This document shows, one piece after another, positions 1 to 6,248 of a stretch of 13,795 nucleotides of DNA (its first letter is position 1; each line of letters begins with the position of its first letter). The notes below the pieces were generated by a model. It was not told where the DNA came from. It ran no database searches and worked only from the letters and a program-made list of their open reading frames with translations. The position numbers and the translations under genes are program-made. The DNA lies in assembly GCA_905480065.1 (NCBI GenBank), contig CAJQOV010000036.1:1-13795 (forward strand). The letters run 5' to 3'. The stretch is from an uncultured Gammaproteobacteria bacterium (GTDB lineage Bacteria > Pseudomonadota > Gammaproteobacteria > UBA9214).

Positions 1-114
1 GAAGGCGTGGCCCAGGTGCTGTTCCTGGAATCCGACGAGGTCTGCGAGACTTCCTACAAGGACCGCGGTGGCAAGTACCAGGGCCAGACCGGGGTTACGC
101 TGCCGAAGACGTGA
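1..114 (+). CDS. dcd: dCTP deaminase, C-terminal fragment
   Basis: The window opens inside this gene; only the last 37 codons and the TGA are present. The tail reads EGVAQVLFLESDEVCETSYK and then KDRGGKYQGQTGVTLPK. This closely matches the C-terminus of the roughly 188-residue dCTP deaminases of pseudomonads and relatives, as I remember them. The enzyme is cytosolic and deaminates dCTP to dUTP, feeding dUMP and dTMP synthesis. The tail with the GGKYQGQ stretch closes over the nucleotide in the trimeric enzyme; that is family knowledge. The catalytic core lies upstream of the window, so its integrity cannot be judged. No convincing terminator follows: a perfect GC-rich palindrome at 256-271 has no adjacent T-run. 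Confidence 0.9.
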   Translation, partial: EGVAQVLFLESDEVCETSYKDRGGKYQGQTGVTLPKT

Positions 115-290
115 TTTGACCGGGCGTGAAGCAGGGGCGGCCGTGTATTGAAAAGAACAGCACTTCTCGCGCAAAGGCGCAAAGTAAAATCAAAACTAAA
201 GTGCCACGCAGATCACCGGATCCACAGTGTAGTGAATGATCAAAATGTCTTCTTCCCCGCGCCGGCGCGGGTACTCCCCCCTTTTTCGAT

Positions 291-376
291 AAATGACACC
301 GACCCCTTTATTTCATAAATGACACCGACCCCTTTATTTCCCTTTATGAAAAAAATGACACCGACCCCTTTATTTC
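291..376. repeat. Three copies of a 24-bp dispersed-type repeat
   Basis: Identical 24-bp units, each containing GACACCGACCCCTTTATTTC, lie at 291-314, 317-340 and 353-376. The spacers are 2 bp and 12 bp. Copies 2 and 3 are 36 bp apart and so share a reading frame, each encoding MTPTPLF. Copy 1 is offset by 26 bp and gives a 9-codon frame, MTPTPLFHK, at 293-322; its TGA overlaps the ATG of copy 2. From memory, very similar GGGGTCGGTGTCATTT sequences are scattered through proteobacterial genomes, often near IS200-like Y1/RAYT transposase genes. No such gene is in this window, so these would be non-autonomous copies. The association is recollection, not tested here. Confidence 0.75.
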
Positions 377-1026
377 TTGTTGTGTTGATTATCGTGCTGG
401 TTGCGTTTGGTTTGCTGTCCTACCGGCCCGATATTCCCGACAACGATACGCCGGTAACCGGGTTGCCATGGCAGATTGATGTGTTGCCGGATGGCAATAC
501 GCGGGTGTTCGGTGTCACGCCCGGCGTGACCACGCTGGGTGAGGCAATGCAGCGCTTTGGCAACGACATGGAGCTGGCGCTTATTGCTGCACCAGGCGAG
601 GCGGGGTCGCTGGAGGCCTATTACAGCCACTATTCGGCCGGTCCGATCACCGGCGGCCTGATCCTGGTGATGGATATTGCGCCGGAACGGCTCGCCGGGT
701 TGCGCGGGCGGGCCTTTCAGGATGGCGGGTTGCGCCGCTACCGCCTGCATCCGGATGATTTGCCGGTTGCCTTCCAGGCGCCGATCCGGGTCATCACCTT
801 CTCGCCCAGCTTCAGCCTGGATGAAGAGATTGCGCAGTCCCGTTTCGGGACGCCGGACGCGGTGGTCGAGGTGAATGCCCGGCAGAGACACCTGCTGTAT
901 CCGGACCAGGGGCTGGACCTGGTGCTCGATACCGAGGGCAAGGAAGTGCTGCAGTATCTCGCGCCGCGCGCGTTTGCTGCCTATCGCGACCAGCTGCAGG
1001 CGCGGCCCGGCAGGGCGGGTAATTAA
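346..1026 (+). CDS. Unrecognised protein with N-terminal membrane anchor
   Basis: The product is about 226 residues. A short KK-containing N-terminus is followed by one hydrophobic segment at about residues 9-25 (LFLVVLIIVLVAFGLL), and the rest is soluble, most simply periplasmic. I do not recognise the family. Two sub-regions look like weakly similar modules. One, about residues 57-108, contains TTLGEAMQRFG and then a Gly-rich LILVMD strand. The other, about 166-212, contains RFGTPDAVVE and then YPDQGLDLVLDTEGK. The second pattern loosely recalls small BamE/SmpA-like lipoprotein folds; this is a guess. The start is uncertain. Candidate ATGs are 319, 346 and 355, none has a Shine-Dalgarno sequence, and all lie within or beside the repeat at 291-376. 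I chose 346 because it gives a normal positively charged anchor. The gene faces deaD across a 217-bp gap. Confidence 0.7.
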   Translation: MKKMTPTPLFLVVLIIVLVAFGLLSYRPDIPDNDTPVTGLPWQIDVLPDGNTRVFGVTPGVTTLGEAMQRFGNDMELALIAAPGEAGSLEAYYSHYSAGPITGGLILVMDIAPERLAGLRGRAFQDGGLRRYRLHPDDLPVAFQAPIRVITFSPSFSLDEEIAQSRFGTPDAVVEVNARQRHLLYPDQGLDLVLDTEGKEVLQYLAPRAFAAYRDQLQARPGRAGN

Positions 1027-1243
1027 TCCGTATGGTGGCGCCCCACGGCTGGATGGCAGCCTGCAGCGCGTACCGGTGTCCAGGCCTGCCGCATACGGAG
1101 TTGTAGCGCCTGGCCGGGGATGACGGACCGGGAACAACGCCCGGGAGATGGTTGCGCTGCGTTTGCCATGACGCTGAAGCCGTCACTACGACGACTGAGC
1201 CCCGGGTCTTCTGCAGGGTACTGCCCCGGTTTGCGCCTTTCAG

Positions 1244-3088
1244 CTATGCCTTGGCCGGCCTTTTCTTGCGCACCTTCTTGCGCTCTGCGCTTTTTGTTTT
1301 GAAGCCGGGTTTCTTGCGCACCTTGTCAAAGCCTGCCGGCTTGCCGCGTTTGGCCGGCAGGAACGCAGGGCGGGATTCGTCGTCGGCACGGGTAATGCGT
1401 AACTGCTGACCCGATACCCAGACCTTTTTCAACAGCGTGAACACATCCCGCGGCATGCCCCTGGGCAGGTCGATCAGGCTGTGGTCAGCGTTGATGGTGA
1501 TGCGCCCCATGTCCTTGCTGTCGATGCCGGCCTCGTTGGCGATGGCGCCGACGATATTGGCGGGCTTGACGTTATGATCGTGCCCCACCTCGATGCGGTA
1601 ACGATCCATGCCGGCCTCGCGCGAGGAGTCCTTGCCTGCGTCGCGTTCACGCGCCTTGCGCGGTGGCCGATCGCCCTGGTCGGGGAATTTGCCGCGCTCA
1701 CCCTTGTGCGCCGGCTTGCCGGCATCCCGTTCCCGGGTCTTGCCGTGTTCTGCCTTGCGCGTCGGCTTGTTCTGCAACAGCAGCGGTGTGTCACCCTGCA
1801 GCAGCCGCGCGAGGGCGGCGGCAATTTCCAGTGCCGGCACATTGTGTTCCTGCTGGTATTGTTCGATCAGCTGTGAAAACAGTCCGACCTCTTCATTCGC
1901 CAGCGTATCGGTGATGCGCTGTTTGAAGCGTGCCATGCGCTTGTCATTGATCAGCTCGGTGGACGGCAGCTCCATCAGCTCGATCTTGTTGCGGGTGGCC
2001 TTTTCAATCGCACCCAGCATGCGCAGTTCGCGCGGCGCCACGAACAGGATGGCATCGCCGGGACGTCCCGCACGCCCGGTGCGTCCGATGCGATGCACGT
2101 AGGCCTCCGTGTCGTAGGGGATGTCGTAGTTCACCACGTGACTGATGCGTTTGACATCGAGTCCGCGTGCGGCCACGTCGGTGGCAACGACGATGTCCAG
2201 CTTGCCGTTTTTCAGGTTCTCGATGGTGCGTTCGCGCTGGTTCTGCGGGATGTCGCCGTTCAGTGCGGTGGAGGCATAGCCGCGTGCCTCGAGTTTCTCG
2301 GCCAGCTCAAGCGTGGCGGTCTTGGTGCGTACGAACACCAGCATGCCATCGAACGGTTCGGCTTCCAGGATGCGGGTCAGCGCATCCAGCTTGTGCAGGC
2401 CGCTGACCGGCCAGTAACGCTGGCGAATGGTTTCTGCCGTGGTGGTCTTTACCTTGACGGTAATCTCTGCCGGGTCTTTCAGGTGTTTTACCGCGATGCG
2501 ACGCACCTGTTGCGGCATGGTGGCGGAGAACAGCGCGACCTGCTTTTGTTCCGGGGTCTGCTCGAGAATCCATTCCACGTCATCGATAAATCCCATGCGC
2601 AGCATTTCATCGGCTTCGTCCAGCACCAGGAAGCGCAGCGCGTCCAGCTTGAGTGTGCCGCGGCGCATGTGATCCATCACGCGTCCGGGGGTGCCTACCA
2701 CGACATGCACGCCGCGCTGCAGGGCACGAATCTGTACCCGGTAATCCTGTCCGCCGTAAACGGGCAACACGTGGAAGCCGTTTATGTGCGTGGCGTATTT
2801 CTGGAATGCCTCGGCCACCTGCAGCGCGAGTTCGCGCGTCGGTGCCAGTACCAGCACCTGCGGGTCTTTTTGCTTGATATCGAGATTGTTCAGGATGGGC
2901 AGGGCAAATGCTGCGGTCTTGCCGGTGCCGGTCTGCGCCTGGCCCAGCACATCCCGTCCTTCCAGTAGCAGCGGGATCGTCTGCGCCTGGATGGGAGAGG
3001 GTGTTTCGTAGCCCACTTCATCGAGCACCTGCAGCAGGGATTTGTTGAGTGCGAATTGCTGAAACGTGGTTATCGTGTCGGCCGTCAT
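1244..3088 (-). CDS. deaD: DEAD-box ATP-dependent RNA helicase, DeaD/CsdA type
   Basis: The product is 614 residues (E. coli DeaD is about 629). It unwinds structured RNA in the cytosol; the family acts in ribosome assembly, mRNA decay and cold adaptation. All helicase motifs are visible: Q-motif region from F9 with PSPIQ at 30-34, Walker A AQTGTGKT (51-58), PTREL (83-87), TPGR (133-136), DEAD (157-160), SAT (188-190), ATDVAARGLD (302-311) and HRIGRTGR (332-339). After a helical extension comes a charged low-complexity linker (about 445-493) with RERDAGK occurring twice. A DbpA-type RNA-binding domain (about 494-567) and a Lys/Arg-rich tail follow. The ATG at 3088 is chosen because homology starts at TTFQQF just after it. 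An upstream in-frame extension to 3169 would add unrelated residues. An AGGT lies about 10 nt upstream. Confidence 0.95.
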   Translation of the reverse strand: MTADTITTFQQFALNKSLLQVLDEVGYETPSPIQAQTIPLLLEGRDVLGQAQTGTGKTAAFALPILNNLDIKQKDPQVLVLAPTRELALQVAEAFQKYATHINGFHVLPVYGGQDYRVQIRALQRGVHVVVGTPGRVMDHMRRGTLKLDALRFLVLDEADEMLRMGFIDDVEWILEQTPEQKQVALFSATMPQQVRRIAVKHLKDPAEITVKVKTTTAETIRQRYWPVSGLHKLDALTRILEAEPFDGMLVFVRTKTATLELAEKLEARGYASTALNGDIPQNQRERTIENLKNGKLDIVVATDVAARGLDVKRISHVVNYDIPYDTEAYVHRIGRTGRAGRPGDAILFVAPRELRMLGAIEKATRNKIELMELPSTELINDKRMARFKQRITDTLANEEVGLFSQLIEQYQQEHNVPALEIAAALARLLQGDTPLLLQNKPTRKAEHGKTRERDAGKPAHKGERGKFPDQGDRPPRKARERDAGKDSSREAGMDRYRIEVGHDHNVKPANIVGAIANEAGIDSKDMGRITINADHSLIDLPRGMPRDVFTLLKKVWVSGQQLRITRADDESRPAFLPAKRGKPAGFDKVRKKPGFKTKSAERKKVRKKRPAKA

Positions 3089-3142
3089 GAGTTGTATACC
3101 TGAAATAAAGATGGACCGCGTCGAAAGCAGGCGCCTGGCGGA

Positions 3143-3163
3143 GGACCCCGGTTGCCCGGGTCC
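3143..3163 (-). promoter_or_regulatory. Hairpin with GCAA tetraloop in deaD leader
   Basis: On the deaD (minus) strand the arms are GGACCCGG and CCGGGGTCC, with a single bulged base, enclosing GCAA, a GNRA tetraloop. It sits about 55 nt upstream of the deaD start codon, inside the predicted 5' UTR. Long structured leaders are known for cold-shock helicase mRNAs in enterobacteria. A role for this one in stability or temperature response is inference only. Confidence 0.4.
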
Positions 3164-3199
3164 GACCATGTTCGGAGGTAAGGGCGTGAAGGGCCGAGT

Positions 3200-3228
3200 A
3201 TTGTAACGGTTTGCCGGGCCGCTGACAT
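3200..3228 (-). promoter_or_regulatory. Candidate sigma-70 promoter for deaD
   Basis: Read on the minus strand, ATGTCA (complement of 3223-3228, four of six matches to TTGACA) is followed after 17 bp by TACAAT (complement of 3200-3205, five of six matches to TATAAT). The predicted start site near 3194 gives a leader of about 105 nt. The -35 is weak, so the call is tentative. Confidence 0.4.
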
Positions 3229-3268
3229 TCCATTTATGGGGGAATCCGCTGCAGGGCCGGCCGGTTTG

Positions 3269-3299
3269 GTGAAAAAACCGCGCCTGGATGGTTTTTCAC
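3269..3299. repeat. Inverted repeat between deaD and ppk2
   Basis: GTGAAAAAACC at 3269-3279 and GGTTTTTCAC at 3290-3299 are complementary apart from one extra A, with a 10-nt loop. It lies upstream of the predicted deaD promoter and upstream of ppk2. It could be an operator or a transcriptional boundary. It lacks the GC-rich stem of an ordinary terminator. Confidence 0.4.
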
Positions 3300-3444
3300 T
3301 GGTTCCGGGGCGGCGCTGCCGGGGCCCGGAATAATAGCCGGTAATTTCTCGCCGTGATTGAAATTTCCACCTGGTGTACTATTTGTGCCACACGGCAAAC
3401 GTACAATCCGGCAAGTCCTTCTCACGGTATAGTCCGCCATATCC

Positions 3445-4383
3445 ATGGCCAAACGTAAAAAAAAGCTCGCCCACATCGAGACGCCTTACTCCGGCATTAC
3501 CCGGGAAGACTACAACGTCGAGAAGCGCCGCCTGCACCTGGAACTGTTGAAGTTGCAGCAACGGATAGTGGCCGAAAAAAAACGCGTGGTGATTGTACTG
3601 GACGGGCGTGATGCGGCCGGCAAGGGCGCGACCATCCGGCGCCTGACCGAGCGAATGATGCCGAAGTATTTTCGCGTCGTGGAGCTCGGCATTCCCACCA
3701 AAAGCGAGTCCAAGTACTGGTTCAGGCGCTATGAGAATTATTTTCCGGCGCCCGGCGAGATCACGTTTTTTGACCGTTCCTGGTACAACCGCGCGTTGAT
3801 CGAACCTACCATGGGTTATTGCAAGGAAGAGCAGTACCGGTATTTCATGCGCAAGGTGCTGAAATGGGAGCACAAGCTAATCGACAGGGGACTGGTGTTG
3901 ATCAAGTTTTACCTGTCGGTGAATTCCGAGACCCAGCTGCTGCGCTTCCATGAGCGTTTGTCCGATCCGCTCAAGTTCTGGAAGTTTTCCACGAACGACA
4001 TGCACGCGCGCGACAAGTGGGAGCGCTTCACCCGCTACAAGGAACAGATGTTTGCGCGTACTTCATCGAAGAAGTCACCTTGGGTGGTGGTGAATGCGAA
4101 CAATGCCTACGAGGCGCGCCTGACCTGCATGCTGTATATCATTCGCACGCTGGGTAAATCCGACTTCGTGCCGCTTACCGGTGAGGATGTGCGCAAGACC
4201 TATGCCATCGAAATCAACGGGGTGCCGTTCAAGGGCCTCAATGCAATGCAGTACGCGACCCTGCAGGAGCTCGGCAGGAATTGCAGCGCTACTGCAGGGG
4301 CGCCAAAGTCACTGGAAGAGCTGGGTGACGAACTGCCGGCGGTAACAGCAGCCTCGGGCAAGGACCAGGGCAGCTCGGGCTAA
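3445..4383 (+). CDS. ppk2: Polyphosphate kinase 2 family protein
   Basis: The product is 312 residues, a single-domain PPK2. It is expected to transfer phosphate between inorganic polyphosphate and nucleoside diphosphates in the cytosol, making NTP from polyP. Visible motifs are Walker A-like GRDAAGKG (54-61), the Walker B-like FFDRSWYNR with D110, and the lid segment RLSDPLKFWKFSTND (171-185). The conserved DKWERFTRYKEQM and SPWVVV stretches follow. This single-domain layout fits class I (ADP/GDP to ATP/GTP), although substrate preference cannot be read from sequence alone. The last 40 or so residues are a poorly conserved tail. The ATG at 3445 has no Shine-Dalgarno sequence, and no better start exists nearby. 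It converges on the Nudix gene, with 38 bp between their stops. Confidence 0.92.
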   Translation: MAKRKKKLAHIETPYSGITREDYNVEKRRLHLELLKLQQRIVAEKKRVVIVLDGRDAAGKGATIRRLTERMMPKYFRVVELGIPTKSESKYWFRRYENYFPAPGEITFFDRSWYNRALIEPTMGYCKEEQYRYFMRKVLKWEHKLIDRGLVLIKFYLSVNSETQLLRFHERLSDPLKFWKFSTNDMHARDKWERFTRYKEQMFARTSSKKSPWVVVNANNAYEARLTCMLYIIRTLGKSDFVPLTGEDVRKTYAIEINGVPFKGLNAMQYATLQELGRNCSATAGAPKSLEELGDELPAVTAASGKDQGSSG

Positions 4384-4421
4384 GTCGGCGCAATGATCAG
4401 CCTCGGGAGTTTACCCGGTCA

Positions 4422-4898
4422 TTACTTGCGCGGTACGTAGGCCAGGTTCTTGTGCCAGAACTCGACCAGGTAATTGATGCGCGGGTGAATCTTGTCGCGG
4501 TACTGCCCCAGCTCGCTGAGATGTACCCAGCGGCACTCGATAATGCCCTCTTCCACCTGCGGCCTCACATCGTCATTGTGGCCGTTGTAGTGCATCTGGA
4601 ACCAGTGGGTCTTTTTCAGATACTTTTGCGTGCCGTGGCTGGTGGTGTGCCAGGTCGGCACCAGCTTGCCGGTAACGACCAGTTTGTTGATATTCAGGCC
4701 GGTTTCTTCCTTGACTTCACGCAGGGCGGCGGTCTGGTACTCGTCACCCTCCACACGCCCTTTCGGCAGGTCCCACTTGCCGCGCTTGAAAATCATCAGG
4801 ATGCAATTGTCATCATTGCAAACCAGTCCGCCGGCGGACTCGATGACCGGCAATCCGATGGTTTTTTCCAAACTGTGTATCTTGTCTGTATCGCCCAC
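4422..4898 (-). CDS. Nudix hydrolase with shortened Nudix box
   Basis: The product is 158 residues, a single Nudix domain that hydrolyses a nucleoside diphosphate linked to another moiety; the substrate is unknown. The core reads FKRGKWDLPKGRVEG, then the box G47 to L68 ending REVKEETGL with E61, E64 and E65 as metal ligands. The usual box is GX5EX7REUXEEXGU (23 residues). Here only six residues separate E53 from R60, so it is one short. The C-terminal WHTTSHGTQKYLKKTHWFQM and PQVEEGI stretches strongly recall a Nudix family I associate with Bacteroidota. The Asn-, His- and Lys-rich make-up differs from the Ala/Gly/Arg-rich neighbours, which hints at transfer. The start is a GTG at 4898, preceded by GGGA about 9 nt upstream; no ATG is available before the domain. 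Confidence 0.88.
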   Translation of the reverse strand: MGDTDKIHSLEKTIGLPVIESAGGLVCNDDNCILMIFKRGKWDLPKGRVEGDEYQTAALREVKEETGLNINKLVVTGKLVPTWHTTSHGTQKYLKKTHWFQMHYNGHNDDVRPQVEEGIIECRWVHLSELGQYRDKIHPRINYLVEFWHKNLAYVPRK

Positions 4899-5076
4899 TG
4901 CTGAATCCCGCCTGCCCTATGGAGCGGCAATCCTACCATACGCAAATGGCTGGTCTACGGCCAGAACGGCAGGATCTTCCGGCGGGGGGGTATGCGCCGG
5001 GTGGCCGGGTAACGATCGAATGGACCGGCGTTTAGCGGTTTTGTATCGTACTGGCCCGATAGCGGGAAATTCCGGC

Positions 5077-5085
5077 TGTTATACT
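5077..5085 (+). promoter_or_regulatory. Extended -10 promoter for the exported hydrolase
   Basis: TGTTATACT fits the extended -10 pattern TGnTATAAT with one mismatch in the hexamer. No good -35 lies 17 bp upstream, which is usual for extended -10 promoters. A start near 5092 gives a leader of about 60 nt ending in the strong AGAGGA ribosome binding site at about 5138-5143. Confidence 0.5.
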
Positions 5086-5150
5086 CCGGGGTACGACCCG
5101 GGCGAACCGTACCGGTGGCCATATGGGTTAGTTACCAAGAGGAAATCAAT

Positions 5151-6047
5151 ATGCGTTATCTGTTCATAGTACTCATCGCGGTGCTGGGTGCGATATCCAG
5201 CGCCGTGGCGAAGGAAGTCACTGTTCCCTACCACGGGATCACCCTGAATGCGAATCTGGAACAGGCCGGGCCGGACTGGCAGGCTGGGCCGGTGGTATTG
5301 ATGACGCATGGCACGCTGGGTCATCGCGGCATGGAGATCATGGCCGGATTGCAGGGCCTGTTCGCCGAGCGCGGCATCAGTTCGCTGGCGATCAATCTCA
5401 GTCTCGGTCTCGATAATCGCGCAGCGGCCATGTATGACTGCGCCACGCCCCATACCCACAAGCATAACGATGCCGTTGACGAAATCGGCGTGTGGCAGGG
5501 CTGGTTGCAGGGGCAGGACGTAAAACAGCTTGCATTGCTGGGTCATTCGCGCGGCGGTAACCAGGTCGCACGCTATGCTGCTACGCATGACGATCCGGCC
5601 ATCACGGCGGTGTTCCTGGTCGGGCCGCTGACCTGGGATGCGCATTACGCAGCGCAGGCCTACAGCAAAAGTTATCAAACAGATCTGCAGCCGTTGCTGA
5701 CCCGGGCGGAAAAGATGGTTGCCGAGGGCAAGGGTGCGGAGTTGATGGCGGATGTGGATTTCCTGTACTGCCCGGATGCCAGTGTCAGTGCCGCTGCTTT
5801 CCTGTCCTACTATGCGTCCGATGAAAACATGGATACCCCGCACCTGCTGCCATTGCTCAAGGTGCCGGTCACGGTGTTCGCGGGTACCGAGGATACCGTG
5901 GTCGAGGGGCTGATCGGGGAAATGGAGCCGCTGGCGGATGGCAAGCAGATAACACTGGTAAAGATCGATGGTGCAGACCACTTTTTTCTTGATCTGTACT
6001 CGGATGAGATTGCGGACGTGGTGGCGGAAAAACTTGGCGTCGAATAG
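5151..6047 (+). CDS. Exported alpha/beta-hydrolase
   Basis: The product is 298 residues with a Sec signal peptide: MRYLF, a hydrophobic core, then SSAVA with cleavage after A20. The mature enzyme is therefore likely periplasmic. The fold is alpha/beta-hydrolase. LLGHSRGGN carries the nucleophile S133, GTED gives a probable acid D248, and GADHFF gives H277. THGTLGH near residue 46 fits the oxyanion-hole loop. The substrate is unknown; an ester or amide is likely. The mature chain has exactly two cysteines, C97 and C207, suited to a disulfide, and H101-T-H103-K-H105 follows C97 closely. The ATG at 5151 is fixed by AGAGGA about 8 nt upstream and the signal peptide; the upstream in-frame start at 5115 would spoil both. 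It appears monocistronic, transcribed from the promoter at 5077-5085. Confidence 0.85.
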   Translation: MRYLFIVLIAVLGAISSAVAKEVTVPYHGITLNANLEQAGPDWQAGPVVLMTHGTLGHRGMEIMAGLQGLFAERGISSLAINLSLGLDNRAAAMYDCATPHTHKHNDAVDEIGVWQGWLQGQDVKQLALLGHSRGGNQVARYAATHDDPAITAVFLVGPLTWDAHYAAQAYSKSYQTDLQPLLTRAEKMVAEGKGAELMADVDFLYCPDASVSAAAFLSYYASDENMDTPHLLPLLKVPVTVFAGTEDTVVEGLIGEMEPLADGKQITLVKIDGADHFFLDLYSDEIADVVAEKLGVE

Positions 6048-6205
6048 CGCAGCGGATCCCGGACCGATGCCGGGGTAACGGTTGCCCGGGTGGTTTGCGT
6101 CAGGTGACGGGGGTAGTGCGACGATGTTCCGGGGCAGCCGTGCGTACGCTCCGGTTGCCCGGGCAGAGGCCGGTGATTGCGCCGAATGTTTGTGCCGGGA
6201 ACAAG

Positions 6206-6231
6206 CGGCGGGGTGGGTTCACACCCCGCCG
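6206..6231 (-). terminator. Perfect hairpin downstream of lipoprotein gene
   Basis: CGGCGGGGTG at 6206-6215 and CACCCCGCCG at 6222-6231 form a perfect 10-bp GC-rich stem with a 6-nt loop. It lies 18 bp past the stop of the minus-strand lipoprotein gene. On that strand the stem is followed by CTTGTT, a poor U-tract, so termination may be only partial or factor-assisted. The gene at 5151-6047 converges on the same place, so the hairpin could serve both strands. Confidence 0.5.
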
Positions 6232-6248
6232 TACAGACCTGCCGGTGT

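Larger units (their letters stand above)
3089..3444. other. Divergent deaD/ppk2 intergenic region, 356 bp
   Basis: No gene is supported here. The deaD-proximal part (3089-3194) is the predicted deaD leader and holds a GCAA-loop hairpin at 3143-3163 and a 10-bp palindrome at 3128-3137. The centre holds an interrupted inverted repeat at 3269-3299. The ppk2-proximal part is A+T richer. TATAGT at 3428-3433 is a -10-like hexamer only about 12 bp before the ppk2 ATG, which would give an almost leaderless transcript. No good -35 accompanies it. Confidence 0.6.

Noticed and set aside
256..271. dcd terminator
   Set aside because: The 16-bp palindrome is perfect, but about 140 bp from the stop and not directly followed by a T-run; the nearest T-run starts 10 bp later after a C-run.
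291..376. CRISPR-like array
   Set aside because: There are three identical units, but the spacers are only 2 and 12 bp, and no cas gene is present.
1027..1099. Structured RNA or long inverted repeat between the anchored protein gene and deaD
   Set aside because: TCCGTATG (1027-1034) and CATACGGA (1092-1099) are complementary, but the 57-nt loop and lack of further clear pairing give no support for an RNA gene. The 217-bp gap otherwise shows nothing I can name.
370..1137. Long minus-strand open frame opposite the anchored protein gene
   Set aside because: It runs antisense to a frame with a clear membrane segment and sensible protein composition. Its own product is Arg/His/Gln-rich with no domain, as expected for a shadow in GC-rich DNA.
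2093..2968. 291-codon plus-strand frame inside deaD
   Set aside because: It is fully antisense to the helicase core, whose motifs are all intact. The product has no recognisable domain.
4384..4440. Bidirectional terminator between ppk2 and the Nudix gene
   Set aside because: Short complementary pieces (AATGA/TCATT and CGGG/CCCG) exist but are separated by an uneven internal loop and lack a T-run on either strand.
5079..5981. 300-codon minus-strand frame opposite the exported hydrolase
   Set aside because: The plus strand has a promoter, RBS, signal peptide and catalytic triad. The antisense frame has none of these.
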